This document shows, piece after piece, positions 1-11,500 of a stretch of DNA of 64,000 nucleotides. Source of the DNA: Eopsaltria australis (lineage: Eukaryota; Chordata; Aves; Passeriformes; Petroicidae). The stretch is taken from contig JAVTVJ010000121.1 in assembly GCA_034509425.1 (NCBI GenBank), positions 434,001 through 498,000 on the forward strand, given 5' to 3'. A model generated the notes under the pieces. That model had not been told where the DNA came from. It worked only from the letters and a program-made list of their open reading frames with translations, and made no database searches. The position numbers and the translations under genes are program-made. Each line of letters starts with the position of its first letter. Within the stretch, counting starts at the first letter, position 1.

Positions 1-41
1 ATTGCAAAATATTTTTTCCTAGTTTCCCTTTCTTCCCACAG

Positions 42-141
42 CAGCATTTATTCTGACACTGCCCTTCTGAACGATGGCAGATGTCAGGGGCCTTGCAAGT
101 CAGCTTCCTAACGGAAGAGAAACCAGTGACGTCAAGTCCGG
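42..141 (+). other. Candidate exon behind a strong splice acceptor (weak call)
   Basis: Positions 13-41 form a long pyrimidine tract ending in CAG, the best acceptor-like sequence near this edge. The next 100 bases contain four CpGs, unusual in this CpG-poor window. An ATG at 74 has A at -3 and G at +4 (a good Kozak context) and opens a frame beginning MADVRGLASQLPNG. The frame stays open past a weak donor (GG|GTATAA at 142) and stops after about 39 codons if not spliced. Read instead from the acceptor, one frame gives 22 codons and then TAA, so a terminal exon is also possible. I do not recognise either peptide. It may be a 5' exon, an alternative exon or chance. Confidence 0.2.
127..134. 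promoter_or_regulatory. Perfect CRE palindrome TGACGTCA
   Basis: The exact 8-bp cAMP-response element consensus, bound by CREB/ATF-family bZIP factors, with a central CpG. It lies inside the small CpG-containing block at 70-141. An exact CpG-containing CRE is rare by chance in methylated vertebrate DNA because CpGs decay. Function is inferred only. Confidence 0.3.
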
Positions 142-142
142 G

Positions 143-3100
143 TATAATTCAAGTGTAACTTGTTCTATTTATGCAGGGTCTCGGTTCTGGATTTGAAACA
201 GAAATTACCAAATTGCCTCTGGGAGATCTTTTCCTTCAATAACAAGCCCAACAGCAGTGGGCAGTGCTCAAAGAGCAGTTCTGCCTCAAGAATTGAATTT
301 AATCAGAGCCCTGGGTAGAGAGTGAGCTCTCCTGCTGCTCTCACAGTCTCTCTCCAAAAGCCTTGTCACTGTAGTGAGACTTGCACAGGCAAGGCTTCCA
401 GCAGCACAGCACGTCTTCCCAGGACTGAACATATGCTCGTGGGCTGAGGAAAAATCCTCTTTGGAACTACCTGCTGTAACTACCATCTGTTGACACCTCC
501 ACACCCCTGCTCCTCACCACTGACAGAGACAGCCCCTACAGGTCAAGTCAGAGGCTTTGTTGTGCTAGACTTGATGCAAACACAACACACACACCACAGT
601 CAGCCTCTCCAAACATTCCTCCATAGCACAGAAGCACCAGCAGTTACTCACCAACCACTTGCAGAGTAAGGGCACTTTTACAAGGTTTGCATGGACAAGC
701 TCCTCAGATGTGCTTTTTCAAAGTGGGATTTCATGTTTCTAGATACCTAACACACAACATCCGTGCTAAAATTTCAGGTTTGTGTGAAGTAATAATTTCC
801 CCCATTTATTACAAGGCTGTCTGAGGAGAGGGGACGTATTTATAGCCAAGATTACCAGGCAGTAGCTGAGCTGGAGCCTTGGCAGGCACCCACTGAAGAT
901 GACAGGGATCCACTGAGCTATGTTAACAAGGACAGGGCACGGGGGAAAAAGTGACCACAGAGGCAGAAATACAGCTGAGGAACAAAGTTAGATTTGCTAA
1001 TCTGATTATGTAAAACAGCACATTATAATGGTCTCTATTAAAAACTTTAAAAAGCATAAAACTATTTCTTCATGATATGCCAATTCTAGTCAAATAACTC
1101 TTGATCAAGTCCAGAAGGGAAAATCCAAGACTTTTCCATCTCTCCACAACTTTATAAATTGGATTTCAGAATTAAAAGCAATTCTGTTTAGTGCCCTAAA
1201 ATAATTTGTAGATGAAATTGGTCCCTGAAATGTGATCAGTGAATATATTCATGTTTTTAACTTTCCACATGTGTTAAACAATGTTTAACATCATGCAGTA
1301 TTATGGAACTAGCAGAGAAAGAGGACAAACACTGGAAGGTAAAACAGCACGTTAACCTCTACAGCTTTAAAAACATTACCAAGAAAGAAGCAGGGAAAAT
1401 TATCTTCCCAGACATTCCACTGACAATTAGAACTGTGCACTAGGAACAGCAATGCTACAGAGAGTCAAGAAAACACAGCATCTGATTTTCAAAATTCATT
1501 CATTTTCATGTTCACTTCCATAAGCATTTGCTATTAACTTGAGTGTTACATGAGTCTCCAGTTACCAGTGATCTCATATTTCAGTGGAAATACACAAATA
1601 ACAAGGTCAAATAAGGAGATGGACTAGAATCATGAGCAGAATTCCTCATGAATAAGTGATCCCAAGGTTTGCAGTTTTCCTAGACACATCTACGTTAGAG
1701 TTCTCTTCATGGATAAAAATCCCATATCTACAGAAATACCAGGTTAAAGTAAAACATAGCAATTACATCTTAAAATGTTATTTGTCATACTTTGCTATAG
1801 AACACATGATCCCCACTATTGTTAAACGTATTAACTGGTATTCCCAGCAGGTTTAGATTCAAAGCATTCAAGCATGTAAAGCATGATGCATTGCCTTTTT
1901 ACAGATTATTTAACAAAAATGTTTTAAGGGCCCTGAATAAAATATCCAAACTCAAATTTATATTCAGCATTTGACTTAGAACTATGAAAATCGAAATCAC
2001 TACTGCTAAAATTTGGAACATTATAATAACAGCAATATGCTTAAACATTTCACTCAGTTTCTGTTTGAGATTCTTTCAAAGAAAACAACCATAGGTTGTA
2101 CTGAACCAACCATATGACAGAATCAGGGCCAGATGGAGAACGAGACTGTGGCAGTGCACTCACAGATGGAGGAGACTGTAGATGATATAATAAAGATATT
2201 TTACACCTCTCTGTATTTTCAGTAAACAGTGAAATAAGATACCAAAAGGCTATCACTGTTGGTGGTAGAAGTGACAGTTCCTATTTGCAAAACCATGCTA
2301 AAATCTAAACTGGAACCACTACACATTAAAGCAGGTTTGATTTCTGAAATGCCCTCATTCCTGATTTCCAAGATATGAGTTTTAGTAACTACTGGATATA
2401 GTGGCTTAATCTAAACCGATACCAGATGAATTAGGGGCTGATTCCCAGAAATTCTCTAATCTGATTGCTCTCAAAGGCAGGAATATCAACAGTACTGCCC
2501 AAAAAGCCAGACATTCTCAAGAAGTTACATAAACAAAGAATTACTTCCTTAAATTAAGGGATCATGTGATCCCACATGAGATGAATCAAAACAGTAAGTT
2601 TATACAAATATGAATACTTAATAGTCTGACTATAACGAAGCATTAAATTCAAGAAATTGCCATTGGCATTGCTTCTAGGCACCTCAGCAACCTTTGGATT
2701 ATGCAGTATCTTTGTTTTAAGGAAAAAAAAAAATCTATTTGGCCTCGTAACTAAAAATACAAAATGCCGTGACTTCGAACTAAGACTGACTAAGCTTAAT
2801 TAAGCAAGGAGTTGTAATCTATACAGGTTTAATATTGTGAATTTAAAATTGAAACAAGGTTTCTCAGGTTAATGACATGAATATATGATACAAATCAAGA
2901 GTGAAAATTCTGTGGCCCTCTTAATTTCTTCACTAAGAGAACAGAACCCTACCACCTGCTCATATCTTTATCACAGAACAGTACCTGCTGCAACAGTACC
3001 AGCTTTTATTCTTCACCTTCCTCTAGAAGGGAATTGCTATTTGCTGCAGTGTCTCTTGGCCAGCTTTTGCCTTAGCCCTGCTGCATTATTTAGTATTTAG

Positions 3101-3720
3101 TCTAATCCCCACCCCCATCCTTGATTGCATTGTCCTTTATCCATCGGGGATGAATGTCAGATTTTAAATATTTACAGATGTTTACACCAAGTGTCCAACT
3201 CTATTCAAAGAGCAGAGAAAAATGAATCCTATCAACTCTGAACAGCACTGCATTACGTGAGCGATCTCATCTACTGAGCAAAACTCTGTTGACTATAATG
3301 CAAGAAACAAACTGTAGCATCTCAGGTGGCTTCCAACAGGATATGAGCTACATGAAAAGCACAAAGGAGCCTAAAGATACTTGTTCCTCCTCACACAACT
3401 GTCAAACACCCTTCTCCTTCCCCATAAAATCTGACAATAGTCAATTGGTATGTACTCCTACTCTTGTGAAATATGTAATCTTAATAACATTCTTCATTAA
3501 TACAAGTTTTCATGTGGAAGAGCATCTCTGGATGGCAACAATGCTCATGGTACATCATGACTTCAGTTTGGTATGAGTTTTGATGAAACCTTAGCCCCAA
3601 CTTTGGCTTGTGCCTACATGACCAAGCAGAGAAGACTGATAGCAGCAGATTTGTAGAGCAAACCCAAAGCCACTAAGGTCTCAACATCCACCAAATACAT
3701 ACTTCCTAGGACTTTATTTT
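143..3720. other. Unique AT-rich non-coding DNA
   Basis: No supported gene. Local features are a short CA-rich run (581-598), an A11 tract (2723-2733) and a minus-strand donor-like GTGAGT near 649 that lacks a convincing open exon behind it. The short open frames here have no recognisable domain. Confidence 0.8.
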
Positions 3721-3725
3721 GTAGT

Positions 3726-4251
3726 TTTACTGGTTTTGACTGGGATACAGTTACCTTTCTCCCCAGTGGCTGGTGTGAGGCTGTGCTTTGGATTTGTGCT
3801 GAGCACAGGGCTGATAACACAGAGATGTTTTTGTTACTGCTCAGCAGGGCTCACACAGAGGCCTTTCCTGCTATCCCAGGGCCACACTGGTTAAAGCTGA
3901 GGGTGCCTGGGAGGCTGTGAGGAGACACAGCCAGGACAGGTGACCCCACTGACCACAGGGATGTTCCACACATGTAATATCATGCCCAGGATATAAAGTG
4001 GGGGGAAGAAGGAAGGAAGGGGTGGACATTCGGAGCAATGTCATTTGTCTTCCCAAGCCACCACTGGAGATGACAGGGCCCTGCCCACCCCTGAGGAGCA
4101 GTGAATTAATTCCTTGTTTTGCTTTGCTTGCATGCACAGCTTGGCCATTCCCATTCCTTTATCTGAATTTTCTGACTCTTACTCTTCAGGTCTCTCTCCC
4201 AGTCCCACTGGTGTTTGAGGCTTAGCTGCTGGCTGGGGTTAAGCCACAACA
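3726..4251 (+). mobile_element. Solo LTR of an avian endogenous retrovirus (degraded)
   Basis: A 526-bp long terminal repeat with no internal retroviral sequence on either side, so a solo LTR left by recombination between two LTRs. From memory it follows the common avian LTR in order: a TGTGCTGGTTTTGGCTGGG-like start (here TTTACTGGTTTTGACTGGG), GGATTTGTGCTGA at about 3789, ATGTTTTTGTTACTGCTCAGCAGGG, ACACAGCCAGGACAG, a TATA box (3992-3998) followed by a GGAAGAAGGAAGG tract, TTTGTCTTCCCAAG, TTCCTTGTTTTGCTTTGC, and the end GCTGGCTGGGGTTAAGCCACAACA. U3-TATA-R-U5 order places it on the plus strand. The flanks GTAGT (3721-3725) and GTAAT (4252-4256) are a likely 5-bp target-site duplication with one mismatch, which favours an ERVL-like integrase. 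The polyadenylation signal and the CRE-like ATGACGTCAT upstream of TATA are mutated. No retroviral protein is encoded. The family name needs a RepeatMasker search. Confidence 0.88.
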
Positions 4252-4256
4252 GTAAT

Positions 4257-7200
4257 TTAGTCCCATGGGACATCATACAAAATTATGAATGTTTCCTGTT
4301 CTATTTCACGATGTACAGAAAAGAATTGTAGTTTGGGATGATCAGGAGATTAATTTTTAAAGTATAACCCATCAAAATTAAAACTCTACCACAGGCATAC
4401 CCTTTGAATTATTATTCTGAAAAATCTAGGCTTCCCATTCTTGGCACTCTTAATATTTGCTTCCTGTAGAACTTCCATAATAATAAAATTTCAGATTGCC
4501 TTATTAAAACTTGTTGGCTAGCCAGAGGTCCTCAAGATCTGCTATAATAAATAAAGTGGAATATTTATTTCAATTGTTTCAGACATGTTTTTAAATCTCA
4601 TTTGCTTTGTTTTAGGGAATGAAATATAAGCATGTCAAAAGCCACTCTGCATATTTTAGTGCAATTGAGTAGTGGCAGTTAATTTTTGGTTCATGTGTTC
4701 AGATGCTTGAAGTTCTCCAAAATTGCCCAGCTTTTCATGAGTTGAAATTGCAATCTAATATCCTGCAATTTTAATTAATTTATGGTGCAGAGTTACACAG
4801 AACCATCTTCAGTCAAGATCAGAAATAAAATAAACATTAAACAAATAACTGCAGTGACCCTACCACTGACAACTGCTATAATATCAAGGGGGTTTGTTAA
4901 ATGAGATTAATAACTATCACTGCTAGTAGTAGATCCATCTTTCAGAAAGATCAATATTGCAAACTGGAAAATACCAACGTGAGGGGGAGGTGCAGAACAT
5001 TGATAGACTTGTATTTCTCATTACATATTGAATAACCTATAACAGAACAAGCAATAGGAACTGCTGGATAAATGTCTTTGTTTTGTCCTTTAATTCTAGC
5101 CTTGAATAACATTGACTCATTTCCAAGCCTCCTTTCACTATTACTTGTTCCAGAGTTTCCTTCTCTACCAGGCACTCTCTTTTGATCTACCAATATCTCT
5201 TTTGATCAACTAGTGTAACAGGTTTTTTACACAATCACAAATTTTCAGTGTAACACAAATTAGTTTTTATTTTTTCTTATTCAAAAGACATAATCCCAGA
5301 AGACAGACATATACTCACTACTTTGACCACCAATAGAAATGGCAAGAATTAAGCTTTTAATTTGTCCTCTATAAAAATACTTGTCTTAGAAAGCAGTAAC
5401 TAATTTTGGTAACAATAAACAGACTTACATAACGTACAATTTGGACCATTAAAGCAGTTAATAAAAGTTCACAAATATTCATGAACCAAGTGAAATATTG
5501 AAATCTTGATCAACTACTGTGCTGAAAAACCTACACACAGTGATTCTTAAAGCTAAACAGGTAATTTTCCCAATAAGTAACATTGACGCCTATATATTTT
5601 AGAGAGCCTCCATGGCCTTACAACATTCTGTAATCACATTTTCTGCAAGAGAATTTGACTGTTTATTCCTAGACATCATGAATTAATCAGCAGCTAATAT
5701 TATGGAAAATTGTATGTCATCTAGTAAAGCTTCACAACAGAGAAGGAACCAGTTCTGAAAATAAAAGATAAATGTAATAAACATAATATTAAAATTTATT
5801 AGCAATTAGCAAATGAAAGCAACGGACCATTCAAAATTAGAGGTACTCCAAGTTCTCCAGCTGAAGTGATGGAGCTTAAATACAGGTAATAAAGGCTAAA
5901 AGCAAAACCATCCTAATTGCCATTTTACCTTATACACTTGTTTGTATTACTGTGGAATAATCAAATAGCAGTCTCTGAGCAGTCATGTTTCTATGTGACA
6001 AGTAAAGAGCTTACTCCCATGGTCAATTTATTCCCCTTGTATAAAACAGCAGCTGTCTCCCAAGACTGAACTCAGTGCAAAGCATTTGCAAGCACTTAGA
6101 AGTCGAAACTAATAACATCACATATATTTAATTGTTTAAGGGAACCAAATGTTTTTCTCATGTTGCTACCTGTCAAACGGATCAATTACCTCACCTAACG
6201 TGCCTTGTCAAACTGAAAACTGATCTTGCATCTTTCCAGGTCACACATCCATTTATTTATGTCATATAATGTTCCATACTTAGAATGATTTATAGGTAAC
6301 AAGAAGGAAGATGCACTGTGTTTTGCCAGACTAAAAGAGGAGTTCAGAAAGCAGCGGTTCCTGAGCATTTTCCCATCCCTTTTATTGACACACAGCAAAT
6401 GAACTTCATCAAGACTTTAATGTAAAACTTCCAAATTAAACCAATCATTGAGTTCCATATACTTTGAGTTTCCAAGTGGAAACGTCAAGACAAAATGACC
6501 ATCTTCTAAACATTAGCTTTGTGGGCCACATACTGTTGGTAGAAAAACTATTTATTATGGTACCATTCCCTCCTAGTGTGAGGTGATTAACTGCAGATCA
6601 AATGTATTAACCATGCACCAGGAGTTAGCAACAATATTTGTTTTATAATGCCACTCTGTTGATAGAACAACTTTTCCTGTTACACTAAAAATTCCAATAC
6701 TGCAATTAATGAGCCTAGGTATAAAGTAAATAAACCCTTTTACTATAATAGGAGGGAAAGTATTTACATGCGGATGAGGTACAATAAAGCAACCTGTTCA
6801 TAGGCTTTTGTGCAATTTCTCCATGCAATTACTTCAGCCTGAGAACTACAATGTAAAACCCTCAAATTAAACACAATTAGTTTTGTGGATTAACTTCACT
6901 CCAATGACACTTTCATACTCCCAGAAGACTACAGTCCCCTCTCCTACTAATATTCACGTATTTTTATAAATCCTTTGAACTAGATCATTCTGTCTTCTTC
7001 TCCCATGCTACACACATTTATTCCTGACACCAGAATCTCTCTATTTCTGTTTGAATTCTGGGACTCATCTGAGCAGCATTGTTGCAATAAACCCATTACA
7101 ACTGGGTGCATGTAGGGAAGGACAATGAGTAAATCAGTTCAGGGCCAGACACTGTATGCATGTGAGGAGCTCAGCTGCTGCTAGGATACATATCCCACAG

Positions 7201-8341
7201 ACAGATGAGAACTCCAAGTATTCAAGTCCCCTACCTCATCCAGTGCATAATCTCCTCACCAGTATGGTCACACAAAGAGAGGGTTATTATAAAACCACTA
7301 CCATATGCTTCTGTTTCAGGATGAAAAACACTCTAGGGCATGTCTGAAAGCAGATGGACCTCTGCAGAGATCATCTAAACCATGGCACCCCAGGGATGGC
7401 ACCGCACCACAAGACTTTGTCTGCTTGAAAACGTACGGGGCAAAGCAAAAAGAGATCTGACAAAGCACTCACCACAGCAGATCAGGCTATAGACAAATAA
7501 CATTCCATCATACAAATAGGAAAGTGGTCACTTATATATGTGATAAACTCTCTGGTGGATTTCAGATCTGGTGCTATAATAGTTCATTCCATGAAGCCAT
7601 CAGATTACTGTGCAACGGCAGTCAAAACAGAGTAAATTGAATCTTAGACAGTGTTAAGAAAGAAACAAAGACCAAAACACCATTATGCACTTCATGGCAG
7701 ACTCATCTTAAACACCATCAACTTTGGGCCTTCCTGCCCTCAAAAAGTATAGAATAGAAGAACATAAAGTACAGAACAGGCTGACAAAAATGAGCAAAGA
7801 TACTAAGTAGTTTTGTATTAGACTCAAAGGCTCCTCAGCCAAGATTAAGGAAGAATTTTGATAGAAGTCTATAAAAATCAAGGGCATTATGGATAAAAAA
7901 GCATACCAAATGGCAGGTAGATGGCAGGTTACAAACACAAAAAATGTGGTCCTTCACAATATTTAGGAGTTACACTTAGGATTTAAGGAAAATTGACGCC
8001 TTCTTCATTTATAGGAATTCCTTTATATTGAGTAAACCTCAGAGAAAGCCAAATCAACTAAAGCATGAGTGAGTTCACCAGGGAATCATAAATCAGTAAA
8101 ATGAGGATCCCTTTAAAAATAGGTCAGGATACATTGCAATATTAATCCTTCTCTAAGTACAGATTGCTTTATCTACATTCCGTTTTCTTACATTGCAAAG
8201 GCTTTCAAGCACCATATTAGTGTTGAAGCAGCTCAAACAGCACAGAACTCTTGTTCAGCACTGGAAGGTTTTCTCATATTTTCCTAAACAATGGGAAAGG
8301 AGATGTATACACACACTAAAGCACGTTGAAGCAGAGTAAAT
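4257..8341. other. Mostly unique AT-rich non-coding DNA
   Basis: No supported gene. It holds two copies of the 12-mer TCTCTTTTGATC 20 bp apart (5176-5187 and 5196-5207), an isolated TATAAAA near 6037 with no other promoter feature, a tandem ATGGCAGGT pair near 7910, and the possible CR1 scrap listed separately. A good acceptor at about 7319 is followed by 46 open codons with no recognisable similarity. Confidence 0.75.
7353..7403 (-). mobile_element. Possible short CR1 LINE remnant
   Basis: The stretch GATGGACCTCTGCAGAGATC followed by ATCTAAACC resembles the reverse complement of the avian CR1 3' region, remembered as GGACCTCTGGAGGTCATCTAGTCCAACC. The following CAGGGATGGCACC loosely fits the next part. 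The diagnostic 3'-terminal 8-bp repeats of CR1 are absent and the match is short, so coincidence is possible. Confidence 0.22.
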
Positions 8342-8505
8342 GGGTCACACAGTGTTTTTAAAAGTCTGTTACTGTGAAAATACATGCCCACTAATGGGAT
8401 GTAAAACCAGGTTCTCAGTAAGTAGGTCATGCAGCATTTTTATAGACTATTAGAACATACACATGCATACTAATGGAATACAAAACTGGATTCTGTAAAA
8501 GTAAG
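8342..8505. repeat. Imperfect tandem duplication, unit about 82 bp, two copies
   Basis: Copy 1 (8342-8423) starts GGGTCACACAGTGTTTTTA and copy 2 (8424-8505) starts AGGTCATGCAGCATTTTTA. Both continue through ACATGC..ACTAATGG.AT..AAAAC..G.TTCT and end in GTAAGTA or GTAAG. The copies have diverged clearly, so this is an old local duplication or two units of a decayed minisatellite. The sequence just upstream (about 8300-8340) is weakly similar and may be a third eroded unit. Confidence 0.7.
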
Positions 8506-11500
8506 AAGATTAGAGAGACCAAAAAAATCCTGTAACATGGATGGGTCTGAGGAGGTTGCTCTATTAGACAGCTGTATATATTTGTCAGGGATAATCTGTT
8601 TCCTGAAATATTTCTGTCTCTTTTCTTCAAGTTGTTTGGAACAGCCTCTAGGGGAATTGTGCTTCTCTGTTAGCTCACAGCAATAAAAATACAGCTCACT
8701 TCTAAAACTGGATGTTAAAAAGTAATTCTGCCTCTAGAGAGCACTACTTTGAGCAGTGCAAAGTCTGAGGAAAAGAAACTACAAGATGACAGAAATTAAA
8801 CCAAGCGTAGTTATGTTTAAAGCTATCATTCATTCTCCCATAATTTTGTTGACAGACTAACCTTACACACAAAATAAAAAACATGTTGAACTGGCATAAC
8901 GTGTAACTATAATATAACTACATCAGCATAATATAAAGGATGTAAAGCAATGTGACTAAATATAAACACCAACTTCTTTTATTTAGGAATACAAAATATT
9001 TATTCTTACTGCTCATTTATTTGAGACCTACCAGACAAGTTCATCATTTCTACTCCTAATAGTGATTTGTCACAACAAAATCAAGATAGTAGAAGCAAAA
9101 TATTTCTGACAAGTGAAAATACAGCATCAATTTAAGCAGCACGTTATACATCTCAAAAGTGAAAATGCATTGATCTGACTAGTTATAACTTTATGTACAG
9201 ATAAAGTCTGCACTGGGCTTTAACTACTCCAGAACCCATACACATTCACAGTTTAAGTGTGTATTCAACTGTTGAGTATCTTGGCCTTCCAGAAGGAATT
9301 AATTTTTTGTGAAAATAAGCTTGCCCTGAAAGCAAGAATTCATACAGCACATTCTTCATCCTTCAGCAAGGGGGGCTTGCTAAGGCCCCCCACTGCTCCC
9401 TCATTTGAGAAGCACAGACTCCTTTAAGACTGACATCACATTTCAACCTGTCATGCATGTGATGTTAATGCCTGCAAGACAATACATAGGTATCTTGCCA
9501 GACTGTTACCAGCCTCACTACTGATTTGAATTGTGCACCACACACACGCACCCTGCACAGACTCAAGTGTTTGCCTCTAACTCAGCCCAGGCAGGACCTT
9601 CAGTACTGTCAGAGCTCAGTGCAAACAGATTGTTCAGAGTTGCCACTTACAAAATCAAAAAAGCAACCAAGTAAGAGCAGCTTAAGTTCCCATCATTACT
9701 GTTCTGGGGTTTGGCCGTTTTTCTTGGTTTAGTCTCTCAACCCAACAGTCTGACATTACCCCTAACCAAAGAGCACAGCCAATGCAATCGGAACCTAGGA
9801 GAGAAACTGCTATTCCAGTTACAAATCAGAGTGATGTCAATAAGGGGGAGCATCTTAGAAGCAGCAGCAGTAGAGGATAATTAACACTTTTCAGTCCCAG
9901 AAGCCACTGCAGATTTCCAGGGACAAAAATAACTTTTTAAAAATTAAAGGTCAGTTAAAAGCTGTGGGGTGATAATTCAAATCACAAGCACAGAAGGCAG
10001 ATTCTGTACCAACAGATCATAACCTTCATTCATTCATTATCCTTCCACTTCTTCCCTTGGCTGATGGAAACTCTAGCTAGGATGCAGCACAAAGCTGGCA
10101 TGAACCCAGCACAGACTGGAATAAAGAAATCCAATTACGACTCTCCCAGAAAGAATTCAGATGAGACAGATTGAGAGGATCAAATCTAAGTTGTGCATCT
10201 TTTAGAGAAGTTGTAAAGTGGTGATATGTGCAATTTATTTTATTAATATTTAATTTCTACTGATAAACATAGCCATTAGACTGAGAAGTGACAGCTTTAG
10301 TTTTCCATTGAAATTAATAAATTAGCACACTGCCCAAACTTACGCTGGCAGTTACATTTTTACAGTTAGCTGTTTCAGTTTACAAAGTTACTTCTCATCT
10401 TGTTTAAGTCATAATTCCACATTTTCAAATATTTGCAATAAATTTCAAGATAATCCTTGATTCAATGAACAGGTACCAAAACAAATTTGATATCAGAGTA
10501 ATATTTCGTAAATGCTTGTCCCAGCTTAAGTGCAACGGTTAAACATTCTAATGAACTGAAGATTTATTACTATCTTTGCCAAATTTATTTCTAGATCAAA
10601 ACTTAGACTAAAAAAGTTACTCTGATGAGTCTGGGGAGACTTCTGTTCCTGCTATCCCCCAGTTCACAAGGGCTTATGGTATTTTATGTCACAAACTAGG
10701 AGACAAGCTGGAGAATGTAGCTCTCTAAATAATTCCATCAGTAAATTACTGAACTCAATTCCCTCAATAGGCTTGATTTGCACAGAAACATAAAGCTTTT
10801 GCTGGGGATGGGATAGATTTTGTTTTGTGCCACCCTCTCCCGCTCTCTGAGGACAAGGGGTTCACTCTCACCAGAGGATGACTCCTACCAAAATCCCATT
10901 TCCTTTGTCTCCTAAAACTCTCCTCTCCTACATGGGAAATAGGAGTGAGGAAATCCTCCCTGGCTTAGCAGAGCCCATGAGGCACAGACTGGGCAGCTGC
11001 CTCTTCCTCACTGCCACCTCCCTCAGCTGCTCACCATCCCCCCACAGGCAGCTCACCCCAAAATTGTTTTTCCCCTTCCAGGGCACATCCCAGTTCCACT
11101 GAACACATCCCTGGTTTTAGAGGACACCCCAAACCAAACCAAGTTTGGCAGTGGGCCTGCGAACACCTTCTCCTACAGCAAGTCTGTCTTCCTGTTCTGA
11201 TTTATAGTTTTTCCCTTGCCACATGAAAATCAGAATTTCTAATTAGCATCATCATGAGGCTGTGCTTTTTTTAAGTCTGGAGACAAGAACAAAGAAAGAT
11301 AACACACTGAAATTGTACAAGCTCAGTATGTGAAGACAAGCAGAAATCACCAAAAACAAAACAACCCTTAGATAAAATAGAAAAATTTATATGAAGAATA
11401 TATATGTATACTATCAAATCTCATCTTGTGATGTAATTTGCAAGAATATATTCTATACCTAACATTCTACAATTAGAAAACATAGATTTTGAAAACAAGA

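Noticed and set aside
6037..6043. Isolated TATAAAA
   Set aside because: Common in AT-rich DNA. No CpG, GC box or downstream exon supports it.
7301..7458. Acceptor-like CTTCTGTTTCAG followed by 46 open codons
   Set aside because: No similarity recognised, and part of it overlaps a possible CR1 scrap. A chance frame is likely.
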